Shown here one piece after another: positions 52,538 through 62,768 of a stretch of 64,000 nucleotides of DNA (the first letter of the stretch is position 1; every line of letters starts with the position of its first letter). This stretch comes from Parahoeflea alexandrii (lineage in GTDB: Bacteria; Pseudomonadota; Alphaproteobacteria; Rhizobiales; Rhizobiaceae), in NCBI RefSeq assembly GCF_024105735.1, contig NZ_JAAAML010000003.1, positions 434,001 through 498,000 on the forward strand, given 5' to 3'. The notes beneath the pieces were generated by a model. It did no database searches. It was not told the DNA's origin and was given only the letters and a program-made list of their open reading frames with translations. A program made the position numbers and the translations under genes.

Positions 52538-55500
52538 AAGACACGCCAGACACGGGATTGATTGCTGATCTCACCAGGAGCCCGATCCGGGCACCGTCGC
52601 AGGCCGCCGCCAAGTCCGTGGCCGCCGATCTCAAGCCGCTTGCCGCCGACCATCCCGAGATCGCGGCGATCCTGGCGTCGGCGGGCGCGCCACGCGATTT
52701 TCTTCTGGCAGCGCTGGCGCTGTCGCCCTATCTGCGCGAAACCGCGCTGATCGATCCCAGGTCGCTTGCGCTGGCGCTGTCCTTGCCCGCACCTTACCTG
52801 GTTGCCAGAACCATCGAGGAAGCCCGCCTCTGCTGGAAGAACGGGGAGGGCCTGCCGGTTGGCGAGAGCGAGCTGATGGGAGAGCTGCGCCGGGCCAAGC
52901 GGCGGGTATCGCTCACACTGGCGCTGCATGATCTTGCGCGGCTGATCGATGCGCGCCACACCACGGCGGCGCTCAGCGATCTTGCCGATGCGGCGCTGGC
53001 TTCCGCTTTCGATCACCTGCTGCGCGGCGGCCACGAAGCGGGCAAGCTGACCCTGCCGGATCCGGAAAACCCGTGCGAGAATTCCGGCCTGATCGTGCTC
53101 GGAATGGGCAAGCATGGCGCGCGTGAGCTGAACTATTCCTCCGACATCGACATCGTCGTCTTCTTCGATCCCGATGCCGGCATAGCGCGCGACCGGGATG
53201 AGGTTGGTGAGGTCTTCGCCCGCATGGTGCGGCGGCTGGTGCGCATCATGCAGGAGCGCACCGGCGACGGCTATGTCTTCCGCACCGACCTGCGGCTGAG
53301 GCCCGACCCGGGCTCGACGCCGCTGGCCTTCCCGGTGGATGCGGCGATGAACTACTATGAAAGCCGTGGCCAGAACTGGGAGCGCGCCGCTTACATCAAG
53401 GCCCGGCCGGTGGCCGGCGACACCGGTGCCGGCGAGAGGTTCCTGAAGGAACTGGTACCGTTCGTCTTCCGCAAGTATCTCGATTTCGCCGCCATTTCCG
53501 ATATTCACTCGATCAAGCGGCAGATCCATGCTCATCGCGGTTTCGGCGACATCGCGGTCAAGGGCCACAATGTCAAGCTCGGGCGCGGCGGCATCCGCGA
53601 GATCGAGTTCTTCGTCCAGACCCAGCAACTGATCGCCGGCGGCCGGATGCCGAAGCTCAGGCTGCGCCGCACCGACGAAATGCTGGTGGCGCTGGCGCGT
53701 GCGCGCTGGATCGACACCACGACCGCCCGGCTGCTGGTGGAAAGCTACTGGTATCTGCGTGATGTCGAACACCGTATCCAGATGGTGCGCGACGAGCAGA
53801 GCCACACACTTCCTGAAAGCGAGGCCGAGCTTGCCCGCATCGCGCTGATGATGGGTGATGCCGACACCGCCAGTTTCGGCCAGACCTATGTCGCGGTGCT
53901 CGCCCGTGTCGAGGAGTGCTATGCCGAACTGTTCGAGAAGGAGCAGGGGCTTTCCGGTGGCGTCGGCAATCTCGTCTTCACCGGCGACGACGACGACCCG
54001 GGCACGCTCAAGACACTGGCCGAGCTTGGCTTCGATCGGCCATCCGACATCGCCCGCATCATCCGCACCTGGCATTACGGCCGCTACCGCGCCACACAGT
54101 CCGTCGAAGCGCGCGAACGCCTCACCGAACTGACGCCGGAACTGCTCAAGGTCTTTGGCGCCACCAAGCGCGCCGACGAGGCGCTGATCCGGTTTGACGC
54201 GTTCCTGTCGGGATTGCCGGCCGGCATCCAGCTGTTCTCGCTCATCGGCAACAATCCCGGGCTGATGTCGCTGATGGTCACGATCATGGCCTCCGCGCCG
54301 CGTCTCGCAGATATCATCTCCCGCAAACCGCATGTCTTCGATGGCATGCTCGATCCGGGATTGATGGCGGAACTGCCGACCCGCGATTACCTCGCCGAAC
54401 GTCTCAAGACCTTTCTCGAGGGCGCGCGTGCCTATGAGGAGATCCTCGATCGCTTGCGCATCGTCGCTCTTGAGCAGAAATTCCTCATCGGTGTCCGGCT
54501 TCTCACCGGTGCCATTTCCCCCGAACGCGCCGCCCGCAGCTTTTCCCATCTCGCCGACTTGATTATCGGTGCGGCGCTGGAGGCGGTGGCCGAGGGCATG
54601 GAAGAGGCTCACGGTCGGGTGCCCGGCGGGCGGGTGGCTGTGCTCGGCATGGGCAAGCTCGGAAGCTATGAGCTGACTGCGGGCTCCGATGTCGACATCA
54701 TCCTGCTTTATGACCACGATGCCGGCGCCGACGAATCCGACGGCGTCAAGCCGCTCGATCCGGTGCGTTACTATACCCGTATGACACAGCGGCTGGTGAC
54801 TGCGCTGTCGGCGCCGACGGCAGAGGGCATCCTCTACGAAGTTGATCTCAGGCTTCGTCCGTCCGGCAACAAGGGCCCTGTGGCAACCTCGATCCGGGCC
54901 TTCGCCAAGTATCAGGCGGAAGAAGCCTGGACCTGGGAGCACATGGCGCTCACCCGGGCCCGCGCGGTGGCGGGCGATGCGAGCCTTTGCGGCGAAGCCC
55001 GTGCCCTGATCGATGAAGTGCTGGCCAAACCGCGTGATCGGACAAAACTGCTGGCCGACCTCACGGAGATGCGCGACCTGATCGAGCAGGAAAAGCCGCC
55101 ACGCGACATCTGGGACGTCAAGCTGATCCCAGGCGGGCTGATCGACATCGAGTTCATCGCCCAGTATCTCTCGCTCAGCGCCCGCGCCGGGGGCTGGCTG
55201 CCGGCACCGGAAGATGACGAGGTCACCGGTCTTCTGGTTGGAGCCGATGTGGATCAGAGTTTTGCCGCTCTCGATCACAATGAATGCACCAGTACCGACG
55301 CGACGCTCAAGACCCTCGGACCTGATGTGTTGGGCGAAGAAGTAACGGAAACCCTGCGGGCTGCGCTGGCGCTGTGGAGCGGTCATGCCCAGATCGTGCG
55401 GCTCTGCACCGAGGGTGATTTCGCGCCGAAGGAAGCACCCGCGGGATTGATAGATCTTGTCATCCGCGCCGGCCAGGCGCCCGACCTCGCCAGCCTGGAG

Positions 55501-55560
55501 ACTGACTTCAAGTCCACCTCGAAGCGTGTTCGCGCGGTTCTCCGGCAGGTGACCGGCTGA
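52534..55560 (+). CDS. glnE: Glutamine synthetase adenylyltransferase/deadenylylase
   Basis: This 1008-aa bifunctional enzyme attaches AMP to glutamine synthetase, or removes it, in response to PII and glutamine. Two nucleotidyltransferase domains are visible: the N-terminal deadenylylase with SSDIDIVVFFDPDAG, and the C-terminal adenylylase with GSDVDIILLYDHDAG and YEVDLRLRPSGNKGP. Both domains keep their Asp-x-Asp metal-binding pairs. The C-terminal regulatory helical region is complete. It starts at ATG 52534, overlapping the upstream kinase stop. Confidence 0.97.
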   Translation: MKDTPDTGLIADLTRSPIRAPSQAAAKSVAADLKPLAADHPEIAAILASAGAPRDFLLAALALSPYLRETALIDPRSLALALSLPAPYLVARTIEEARLCWKNGEGLPVGESELMGELRRAKRRVSLTLALHDLARLIDARHTTAALSDLADAALASAFDHLLRGGHEAGKLTLPDPENPCENSGLIVLGMGKHGARELNYSSDIDIVVFFDPDAGIARDRDEVGEVFARMVRRLVRIMQERTGDGYVFRTDLRLRPDPGSTPLAFPVDAAMNYYESRGQNWERAAYIKARPVAGDTGAGERFLKELVPFVFRKYLDFAAISDIHSIKRQIHAHRGFGDIAVKGHNVKLGRGGIREIEFFVQTQQLIAGGRMPKLRLRRTDEMLVALARARWIDTTTARLLVESYWYLRDVEHRIQMVRDEQSHTLPESEAELARIALMMGDADTASFGQTYVAVLARVEECYAELFEKEQGLSGGVGNLVFTGDDDDPGTLKTLAELGFDRPSDIARIIRTWHYGRYRATQSVEARERLTELTPELLKVFGATKRADEALIRFDAFLSGLPAGIQLFSLIGNNPGLMSLMVTIMASAPRLADIISRKPHVFDGMLDPGLMAELPTRDYLAERLKTFLEGARAYEEILDRLRIVALEQKFLIGVRLLTGAISPERAARSFSHLADLIIGAALEAVAEGMEEAHGRVPGGRVAVLGMGKLGSYELTAGSDVDIILLYDHDAGADESDGVKPLDPVRYYTRMTQRLVTALSAPTAEGILYEVDLRLRPSGNKGPVATSIRAFAKYQAEEAWTWEHMALTRARAVAGDASLCGEARALIDEVLAKPRDRTKLLADLTEMRDLIEQEKPPRDIWDVKLIPGGLIDIEFIAQYLSLSARAGGWLPAPEDDEVTGLLVGADVDQSFAALDHNECTSTDATLKTLGPDVLGEEVTETLRAALALWSGHAQIVRLCTEGDFAPKEAPAGLIDLVIRAGQAPDLASLETDFKSTSKRVRAVLRQVTG

Positions 55561-55791
55561 GGCTGTCCGCCATCTGCTGCATCACTATGGGCCATGCAGC
55601 GCCGCCTGCAGCTCCGGCACCCGTCGGCAGGGGCGCGCTTTTGGCCAGAAAAATGTCTTTGCGATGCCCGATTATGAGAATTGTCCACTTTATCTACGAC
55701 TTTTGAGAATCTCTTTTTCAACCATTGTTAACGTTGCCAAGGGCAATTGGTTGTCAGTCTCAGCACTTCCTCCAAAGGTTGGATATTAGCA

Positions 55792-57612
55792 ATGATGAAG
55801 AACTTTAAAATCTCGACGAGGCTGTTTTTTCTCGTCGGTCTTGCCCTCGCGGTGTTCACCGCCGCAGCAGTCTACAAGCTCTATGAATCCCACAATTCGA
55901 TGGTCACGGAGCGCAAGGCCAAGCTCAAGGCGATGAACGAAACTGTGGTCACCATGTTTGAGTACTACAAGGGTTTGGAGGACTCCGGGCAACTGAGCAC
56001 CGAAGAAGCCCAGAACCAGGCACTCGCCGCAGTCAGGCCCATGCGCTACGAGGGCAATGGCTACTTCTGGGTCAATGACATGGACAACATCATGCTCATG
56101 CATCCTTTCAGCGCAACGCTTGAAAAACAGGATCTCAAGGGTATCGAAGACGCCAACGGCAAGCTGTTCTTCCAGGAGTTCATCGACACGGTGGAAAAGA
56201 GCGGCCAGGGATTTGTCGACTACTACTGGAACAAGCCGGGCGAGGAGGAGCCAACCCTCAAGTACTCGCACGTGCAGGGCTATGCGCCGTGGAACTGGGT
56301 TGTCGGCACCGGCGTCTATGGCGACGACCTGGCGGCCCTGTTCCGCCAGAATGCCACGACAACCGCAGTCACACTCGGACTCGGCGCCCTGGCAATTCTG
56401 CTGTTCGCCTATGCGACGGTCCGCAGCGTGGTCAATCCGATCCGCAGCCTGAATGCCACCATGCAGGCGATTGCCCGCGAGGATGTCAGCAGCGAAGTGC
56501 CCGAGGCCGACCGCAAGGACGAGGTCGGCGAGATGGCGTCCTCGGTTCTGGTTCTGCGTGACTCTGTGCGTGAACGCGCCCAGATGCGGGTTCGTGAAGC
56601 CGAGCAGCAGCAGCAGCTCGACGCCGAACGCGAGGATGGTATCCGCCGTCAGGAAAACATCAGCCAGTCGCAGTCCGATGTCATGACCAAGCTCGGCGGT
56701 GCGCTCGAAAAACTGGCCGCCGGCGACCTGACGGTCCAGATCGACAACATTGCGCCGGAATACGCAAAGCTTCGGGACGACTTCAACCGCGCAGTAAACG
56801 CGCTCGGCGACGTCATCACCGCCATCGCCCAGTCGACCGATGTGGTCAACGCCAGCGCCGACGGCATTTCGGAAGCCGCCAACAACCTGTCGCAGCGCAC
56901 CGAACAGCAGGCCGCCTCGCTCGAGGAAACTGCTGCCGCTCTCGACGAAATCACCTCCACCGTGCGCGGCTCGTCCGAACGTGCGGCGGAAGCCAACCGC
57001 ATGGTCGGCGAGACCCGCCAGAGCACCGACAAGTCCGGCAAGATCGTTACCGAGGCGATCACCGCCATGACCCGGATCAAGGATGAATCCGACCGCATCG
57101 GCAAGATCATCGGCGTGATCGACGAGATCGCCTTCCAGACCAACCTGCTGGCGCTTAACGCCGGCGTCGAAGCTGCCCGTGCAGGCGAGGCAGGCCGCGG
57201 TTTTGCGGTTGTCGCCCAGGAAGTCCGCGAACTGGCGCAGCGGTCGGCAACGGCAGCCCAGGAGATCAAGCAGCTGATCTCGAGCTCGGCCAACGAGGTC
57301 CAGAACGGCGTGTCGCTTGTTCAGTCAACCGGCGAGGCACTCTCGGAGATCGAGAAGTTCGTCACCCAGGTCAACGAGCAGGTCAACTCGATCGCCACCG
57401 CCGCCCGCGAACAGGCCAACGCGCTTGCCGAGGTCAATACCGCGGTCAACCAGATGGACCAGATGACCCAGCAGAACGCGGCAATGGTCGAAGAGACAAG
57501 TGCCGCCAGCATGACGCTGACCCAGGAGAGCGCCCAGCTCAACTCGATGTTGCGCAATTTCCGTCTGCCGCAGTCGGGCGGTGGGCAGCAACGCCGGGCA
57601 CGCGCTGCCTGA
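55792..57612 (+). CDS. Methyl-accepting chemotaxis protein with Cache sensor
   Basis: This is a 606-aa chemoreceptor. TM1 ([20 protein letters not shown]) is followed by a periplasmic single Cache domain ([18 protein letters not shown], then [20 protein letters not shown]), TM2 ([19 protein letters not shown]) and HAMP. A second HAMP-like segment ([14 protein letters not shown]) and the signalling domain with hairpin tip [31 protein letters not shown] come next. No CheR-tethering pentapeptide is at the C-terminus. A two-ATG start (55792/55795) gives MMKNF or MKNF. It is monocistronic with a strong terminator. The ligand is unknown; such Cache domains often bind small carboxylates. Confidence 0.94.
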   Translation: MMKNFKISTRLFFLVGLALAVFTAAAVYKLYESHNSMVTERKAKLKAMNETVVTMFEYYKGLEDSGQLSTEEAQNQALAAVRPMRYEGNGYFWVNDMDNIMLMHPFSATLEKQDLKGIEDANGKLFFQEFIDTVEKSGQGFVDYYWNKPGEEEPTLKYSHVQGYAPWNWVVGTGVYGDDLAALFRQNATTTAVTLGLGALAILLFAYATVRSVVNPIRSLNATMQAIAREDVSSEVPEADRKDEVGEMASSVLVLRDSVRERAQMRVREAEQQQQLDAEREDGIRRQENISQSQSDVMTKLGGALEKLAAGDLTVQIDNIAPEYAKLRDDFNRAVNALGDVITAIAQSTDVVNASADGISEAANNLSQRTEQQAASLEETAAALDEITSTVRGSSERAAEANRMVGETRQSTDKSGKIVTEAITAMTRIKDESDRIGKIIGVIDEIAFQTNLLALNAGVEAARAGEAGRGFAVVAQEVRELAQRSATAAQEIKQLISSSANEVQNGVSLVQSTGEALSEIEKFVTQVNEQVNSIATAAREQANALAEVNTAVNQMDQMTQQNAAMVEETSAASMTLTQESAQLNSMLRNFRLPQSGGGQQRRARAA

Positions 57613-57648
57613 TACGGATCACCGGTTCACCGGTTTGACACCAGCAAG

Positions 57649-57685
57649 ACCGGCGCCTGCAGTTGATTGCAGGCGCCGGTTTTTT
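57649..57685 (+). terminator. Rho-independent terminator after the chemoreceptor gene
   Basis: A perfect 13-bp stem (ACCGGCGCCTGCA / TGCAGGCGCCGGT) with a six-base loop is followed by a T run. It lies immediately before the convergent cytochrome b561 stop codon. Confidence 0.95.
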
Positions 57686-57689
57686 GTTT

Positions 57690-58229
57690 CTAGCCCCGTC
57701 CGAACCACATGCGCCGGAGCGTGGCGTCACGCTTGATGAAGTGATGAAACAAGGCTGCACCGGCATGCAGAACGAACAGCCCGAGCAGTATCTTGGCACC
57801 GATGCCGTGCGGCAGACGGGGGGCGAATGTGTTGAAGTCGGGGAGCGCGCCTGGCGCCCCGCCAAAGATGATGTCGCCTGCGCCCGACAGGACGAACAGG
57901 CCGAAACCGCTTGCAGCCATGGCCAGAATGACAGCATAGAGCAGGCCATGGACCAGCTTCGCGGTCTTCTCCTGCCATGCCGGGTCGCCTCCGAGCGGTG
58001 CGGGGCGGCTGTCGAAGCGCCACCACCAGACCAGTCGTCCGAGCGTGAGCAGCAGAACGGCAATACCCATCGGCGCATGGGCGCTGAGGATGCGTGCCTT
58101 GGTGGCCGGATCGGTGCTTTCCTCGGCCAGCGTGCCTGAAACCAGCAGCCCAATGATCAGCAGCGCGGTGATCCAGTGGATGCTGACCGCGACGGAGCCA
58201 TAGGTGTTGGGAGTGCTTTTCGTGGTCAT
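57690..58229 (-). CDS. Cytochrome b561
   Basis: This 179-aa four-helix membrane cytochrome has heme-ligand histidines in VSIHWITALLI, LSAHAPMGIAVLLLTLGR, KLVHGLLYAVILAMAASG and FVLHAGAALFHHFI. Prokaryotic b561 proteins pass electrons from quinol, or dispose of superoxide as E. coli CybB does. AAGGAA precedes the ATG. It is divergent from the MarR gene, which may control it. Confidence 0.92.
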   Translation of the reverse strand: MTTKSTPNTYGSVAVSIHWITALLIIGLLVSGTLAEESTDPATKARILSAHAPMGIAVLLLTLGRLVWWWRFDSRPAPLGGDPAWQEKTAKLVHGLLYAVILAMAASGFGLFVLSGAGDIIFGGAPGALPDFNTFAPRLPHGIGAKILLGLFVLHAGAALFHHFIKRDATLRRMWFGRG

Positions 58230-58440
58230 CGGAGTGTTCCTTCAGTCGGCTGCGAGGTGGTATTGCTGATTGACTTGTCTGACGATGCGGAGGACAGGCG
58301 CTTGTTTCTTTGGCGGGAGACTGTCATTGGCATTGCGGGACATGCCCTTGCCAATGGGTTGGTGGATGCTGCGTCTCCGGATTGGGCGGTCGACCTCCAG
58401 GGTTTGCAAAGGCTGGTTCCGCCTTGTCGGCTTCGCCACG

Positions 58441-58475
58441 CCATGATAGTAATTTACATGGAAATATTTACATGG
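58441..58475. promoter_or_regulatory. Repeated TTTACATGG boxes at the MarR start
   Basis: TTTACATGG occurs at 58453-58461 and again at 58467-58475, the second covering the marR start codon. CCATG at 58441-58445 mirrors CATGG at 58457-58461. The repeat fits an autoregulatory site that would also block translation initiation. It lies in the 242-base divergent gap to cytochrome b561. Confidence 0.5.
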
Positions 58476-58915
58476 CAACTAAAAAACCGCTGGATCGTCC
58501 TCGCTCGCTTGGCCAGGTCTTGAGTTTCGCCACCGGGGCAACGGTGTCGATGTGCCAGGACATGCTGGCCGAGCACGACCTGACGCTGGCGCAATGGGTG
58601 ATCCTCTCCGCCCTCTGGCGCCAGGATGGCATGCTGATCAGCGAGATTGCCGACTATAGCGGCAACAACGCGCCGGCGGCATCACGCATCATCGACAGGA
58701 TGGAGGAGGGCGGCCTGGTGAAGCGGGTGCCGTCGCCGGATGACAAGCGCGTGGTGCGGGTCCACGTCACCGAGCGCGGCGACGGCCTGTCACATCTCAG
58801 CGATTTCCACGAGCGGGTGAATGCCCGGCTGCTCAAGGGCATTGATGATCGCGATGCGGATCTGCTGTTTGATCTGCTCAGCCGTGTTGACGCCAATGCC
58901 CGGTCGCAAGATTGA
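58472..58915 (+). CDS. MarR-family transcriptional regulator
   Basis: This 147-aa winged-helix regulator has LTLAQWVILSALWRQDG, the recognition region ISEIADYSGNNAPAASRIIDRMEEGGLVKR and the wing DDKRVVRVHVTERG. MarR proteins respond to small aromatic ligands or oxidants. The divergent position suggests control of the cytochrome b561 gene, and the TTTACATGG repeats suggest autoregulation. An ATG at 58458 is in another frame. Confidence 0.92.
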   Translation: MATKKPLDRPRSLGQVLSFATGATVSMCQDMLAEHDLTLAQWVILSALWRQDGMLISEIADYSGNNAPAASRIIDRMEEGGLVKRVPSPDDKRVVRVHVTERGDGLSHLSDFHERVNARLLKGIDDRDADLLFDLLSRVDANARSQD

Positions 58916-59039
58916 TCGAGGGCGGGAACGCTTTCTTCAGCAACGCGTTCTCACCGGAACGGCTTGACCGGCCTGCTGAATGATAGACCATCCGGCATGA
59001 CATCACTGCCGAGCCCATCCAGCCCAGGGAATTTGCCCA

Positions 59040-60098
59040 ATGCGCCGTTATGCCTGTCCCAACTGTTCCAACGAGGTGCACTTCCGCAACACCGAATGTG
59101 TCAATTGCCATTCACGTCTTGGCTATGTCCCCGAGTGGGACCGGATGTTCTACGCCATGTCCGATGATGCCCGGTGGCACGACGGCGCGACCGCCTACAA
59201 GGCCTGTGCCAACCGGCCCGAAATTGCCTGCAACTGGCTGATTGAAGAAACGCAGACCGAAGACCATTGCCTGAGCTGCAGGCACACGCTGGTCATTCCG
59301 GATCTGTCCGCACCCGGCAACCGCGATCATTGGGCCGCACTTGAGGAAGCCAAGCGCCGATTGTTCTACTCGATCGAGAAGTTCCAGCTTGGTGTCGGCA
59401 ACCTCGTCAATCAGCCTGAGACCGCCCTGCGCTTCGAGTTCAAGGCCGACACGCTCACCGCCGACGGCAAGACCAGACGGGTGCTGACCGGCCACGAGCA
59501 CGGTCTGATTACCATCAATGTCGCAGAAGCCGATGATCCAACCCGGGAAAAGTACCGCAAGGCCATGGGCGAGCCCTACCGCACCCTGATCGGTCATTTT
59601 CGCCACGAGGTCGGGCACTATTACTGGGATGACCTCGTGTTCAATTCACCCAGGCTCGAAGCCTATCGCGCCATTTTTGGTGACGAGCGCCAGGATTACG
59701 GCGAGGCGCTGAAGCGGCACTACGATCAGGGCGCGCCGGCCGGCTGGGACGCGACCCATGTCAGCTCCTATGCGTGCGCCCACTCATGGGAGGATTTTGC
59801 CGAGACCTGGGCGCATTACTTTCACATCGTCGACGGGCTGGAAACCGCGGGCTGGTACGGGCTTGACGGGCACACACCGGATGCCGGGCTCAACCGGACG
59901 CCGGGCGGCTGGTCGGATGCCGGCCCCTACGGCGCCCAGGAGTTCCGGCCCCTGATGGACGCATGGGTGCCGCTGACGGTGGCGATGAACGCGATGAACC
60001 GCTCGATCGGCCTGGGGGATTTCTATCCCTTCGTGCTCTCGGACACTATTTTCGCCAAGCTCGAGTTCATTCACGACCTGATCCACGACCGCGGCTGA
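59040..60098 (+). CDS. Putative zinc-binding metallopeptidase
   Basis: This is a 352-aa protein with an N-terminal zinc ribbon (CPNCSNEVHFRNTECVNCHSRLGY), a further cysteine set (EDHCLSCRHT), and a metallopeptidase domain with the HExxH-like motif RHEVGHYYW around residue 190. It fits the putative zinc-binding metallopeptidase family (PF15887). The downstream acidic SWEDFAETWAHYFH may supply the third zinc ligand. No signal peptide is seen, so it is probably cytoplasmic. The substrate is unknown. It is monocistronic, tail to tail with the PleC-like kinase. Confidence 0.85.
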   Translation: MRRYACPNCSNEVHFRNTECVNCHSRLGYVPEWDRMFYAMSDDARWHDGATAYKACANRPEIACNWLIEETQTEDHCLSCRHTLVIPDLSAPGNRDHWAALEEAKRRLFYSIEKFQLGVGNLVNQPETALRFEFKADTLTADGKTRRVLTGHEHGLITINVAEADDPTREKYRKAMGEPYRTLIGHFRHEVGHYYWDDLVFNSPRLEAYRAIFGDERQDYGEALKRHYDQGAPAGWDATHVSSYACAHSWEDFAETWAHYFHIVDGLETAGWYGLDGHTPDAGLNRTPGGWSDAGPYGAQEFRPLMDAWVPLTVAMNAMNRSIGLGDFYPFVLSDTIFAKLEFIHDLIHDRG

Positions 60099-60201
60099 CG
60101 TCCTTCCGGCAGGCGCGGGCCCCTGTGTAGCAGGTATCCAGTCTGTAACGGGTACCAAGTCGTTGCTGCCAAAGAGCTGGGCAGGAAACAGGCGGCAATG
60201 C

Positions 60202-62547
60202 CTATTCTGCCGCGATGGTCTCGCTTTTGGGGCACTCGATCGGCATCCGCACGCTGACAATGGTGCCCACGCCCTCGACCGACCGGATCTTCATTGCGCC
60301 GCCATGCATTTCGGCGAGACTCCGCGAGATCGCCAGCCCCAGACCCGAGCCGCCGTTGGATTTGGAGAACTGGTTCTGCACCTGCTCGAAAGGCTGGCCG
60401 ATGCGGCTGAGCAGCGCCTTCGGGATGCCGATGCCGGTATCCTCGATGGTCACGGTGACCGCACAGGAGGTCTTGCGCGCCCTGACCATGATCCGCCCGC
60501 CGGGTTCGGTGAACTTGACGGCGTTGGACAGCAGGTTGAGCAGGATCTGCTTCATGGCCCGCCGGTCGGCCATCAGCGACAGGTGCTTGGAGATCTTTTG
60601 CTCGACCTCGATTCCCTTGTTTTCTGCCTGGATGGCGACCAGCCGCAGCGCTTCATCAAGCAGCGGCGCAAGATCCACATCCTCGCAATCGAGATGCATC
60701 TGACCGGCTTCGATCTTGGCCATGTCGAGAATGTCGTTGATCACCGTCAGCAGATGGATGCCGGAATTGTGGATGTCGTCGGCATATTCCGCATATTTGT
60801 CAGAGCCCAGCGGTCCGAACATGCGCGCCTGCAGCACTTCGGAGAACCCGATGATGGCATTGAGCGGTGTTCTCAGCTCATGGCTCATATTGGCGAGGAA
60901 TTCGGACTTGGCCTTGCTGGCTGCTTCCGCGCGCTCGGTTTCGATCTGGTAGTCGCGGTTGAGTTCCGAGAGTTCTTCCGCCTTGCGCTTGAGCTCGGCC
61001 TGGGAGGAGGTGAGGTCGCCGATGGTCGCCATCAGCCGCTTTTCGCTGTCGCGCAGCCGCTCCTGGTTGCGCTTGAGCGGCGTGATGTCTGTGCCGACCG
61101 AAACCTGGCCGCCGTCGCGTGTTTGCCGTTCGTTGATCTGCAGCCAGCGGCCATCTGCAAGTTGAACCTCGTAGGTCTGCGCCAGCCCCTTGGAGCAGGG
61201 GACAGCCAGGCGCCGCTCCACGACCGGGCGGGTGGCTGCTGCCTCGACAACGGAGCGCGGCGTTCCGGGTGAAAGACTGTCCGCCGGCAGTCCGTGGATC
61301 TCCTGATAGTGCTTGTTCCACAGCACCAGCCGGTCGTCGCGGTCCCACAGCACGAAGGCTTCCGATGTGCTCTCGATCGCGTCGAACAGCCGTTGGTCGG
61401 CCTCCACCGTGCGTTGTTGCAGCCGGTGTTGTTCGGTGACATCCATGGCGATGCCGATAAGGTGGGTCTGCGTCGAGGTCGGATCGACCACCTGGGCTCG
61501 GGCCCGCATCCACAGATAGTGACCGTCTGCATGGCGCATGCGGAACAGGTGGTCGACCTGCCGGATGTCGCCGCTCGCCACCATCTGCGCAATCTCGTAG
61601 AGGTCACCGTCGTCCGGATGGATCAGATGCGAGGCCTCCCGGAAGGAAATGACGCTGTCGCGGGGAGGCAGGCCGAGGATCTCATACATCGATCGCGACC
61701 AGTAGACCCGGCCCCTGGCCATGTCCCAGTCCCACAAGCCGCAGCGTCCGCGTGACAGGGCCATGTCGACCCGCCGGTGGCTTTCCAGATAGATGTCGTC
61801 GGCCTCCTGCGCCCGGCCGGCCTGGCTGAAATAGGCGTAGAGAATGACCAGCAGGATCGAGGAAGTTGCGATGAACAGTGTGACGTTGACCGAAACCGAC
61901 TGCCGCCATGCGCCGTTCATGTCGGAGATCGGCGTGACCGAAAGGATCGCGCCCGCGCCGTCGGGCAGACGCGACATTGCCGCCAGCACCTGTTCCCCGT
62001 TCAGTGCGGTTTCCTGCACGCCTGCGCGCTCGCCGAAAAGCCTCAGCGGCGAGGAGTCGGGCAGCAATGCCTCGACCTGCTTGCCCAGCAGGTGATACCC
62101 GCCGGCTGTGACCGCAAACACGCGCTCGTTGCCATCGAGAACCAGCAGATAGCGGCCGGCCGTATCGGGCATTGCGCTGATGACCCGGTTGAGGCGCGCT
62201 TCGGTTTCCCAGCGAAGGCTCTCCCGCACAGGTTCCAGATCGGCCGACAGCGTCGCGTGCGCGGCCACAAGCGACAGCGCCGTCACCTGCTCGGCGGCAT
62301 TGCGCAGACGGTCGTGATTGTCGCTTATGTTGATGTAACGGGCCGCCGCGACGACCACGAGAAAAGCCACGATCAAGATCGGGATCAGGTGCTTGAGAAA
62401 AGGCTCGGCACCGATCAGCCGCTCATAGGCAGGCTGCGCAAAAAGCTTGGCGTGCCCCGACATTCCCGCTCCCGCCGCGGGCTTTGCGCCGGCCTGGCGG
62501 GCATAGTCCGCCCCTTCGGCCGCAGGTACGTGCTGCGCATCCGTCAT
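60202..62547 (-). CDS. pleC: PleC-like PAS sensor histidine kinase/phosphatase
   Basis: This is a 781-aa membrane kinase. TM1 (HLIPILIVAFLVVVAAARY) is followed by a periplasmic domain of about 150 residues, TM2 (LFIATSSILLVILYAYF) and two PAS domains (starting near GRCGLWDWDMARGRVYWS and FDAIESTSEAFVLWDRDDRLVLWN). Next are a coiled linker, HisKA with His556 in MSHELRTPLNAIIGFSEVL and a HATPase (NLLSNAVKFTEPGG, DTGIGIPK, GSGLGLAI). HisKA features (ARMFGPLGSDKYAEYA, LDMAKIEAG) match the DivJ/PleC group. The place between glnE and pepN matches that of S. meliloti PleC as I recall. PleC is chiefly the DivK/PleD phosphatase-kinase. Confidence 0.75.
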   Translation of the reverse strand: MTDAQHVPAAEGADYARQAGAKPAAGAGMSGHAKLFAQPAYERLIGAEPFLKHLIPILIVAFLVVVAAARYINISDNHDRLRNAAEQVTALSLVAAHATLSADLEPVRESLRWETEARLNRVISAMPDTAGRYLLVLDGNERVFAVTAGGYHLLGKQVEALLPDSSPLRLFGERAGVQETALNGEQVLAAMSRLPDGAGAILSVTPISDMNGAWRQSVSVNVTLFIATSSILLVILYAYFSQAGRAQEADDIYLESHRRVDMALSRGRCGLWDWDMARGRVYWSRSMYEILGLPPRDSVISFREASHLIHPDDGDLYEIAQMVASGDIRQVDHLFRMRHADGHYLWMRARAQVVDPTSTQTHLIGIAMDVTEQHRLQQRTVEADQRLFDAIESTSEAFVLWDRDDRLVLWNKHYQEIHGLPADSLSPGTPRSVVEAAATRPVVERRLAVPCSKGLAQTYEVQLADGRWLQINERQTRDGGQVSVGTDITPLKRNQERLRDSEKRLMATIGDLTSSQAELKRKAEELSELNRDYQIETERAEAASKAKSEFLANMSHELRTPLNAIIGFSEVLQARMFGPLGSDKYAEYADDIHNSGIHLLTVINDILDMAKIEAGQMHLDCEDVDLAPLLDEALRLVAIQAENKGIEVEQKISKHLSLMADRRAMKQILLNLLSNAVKFTEPGGRIMVRARKTSCAVTVTIEDTGIGIPKALLSRIGQPFEQVQNQFSKSNGGSGLGLAISRSLAEMHGGAMKIRSVEGVGTIVSVRMPIECPKSETIAAE

Positions 62548-62768
62548 AAGTATTGTAAATCCCCGTTAGGATCCGGACTTCCGCATCTCCGAATCTGGCC
62601 TATATGAATCAAAGGTGATTCGGCTTGTCCAGTGCTAAAAGTAATCTTTTATTAACAAATTGAATTTGTTGAGTTTTTGTAAGATTCGAGTCGGCGCAGA
62701 TTGGTGCCGGGCAGGGGGCTCTGCCGGCGTTCGGGCAAATCACTTGTGATCATGAGTTGATTTAGCAC

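Noticed and set aside
52426-55386. 986-codon open frame antisense to glnE
   Set aside because: It mirrors glnE almost fully, its protein has no recognisable domain, and long antisense frames are common in GC-rich genes. glnE has all its motifs.
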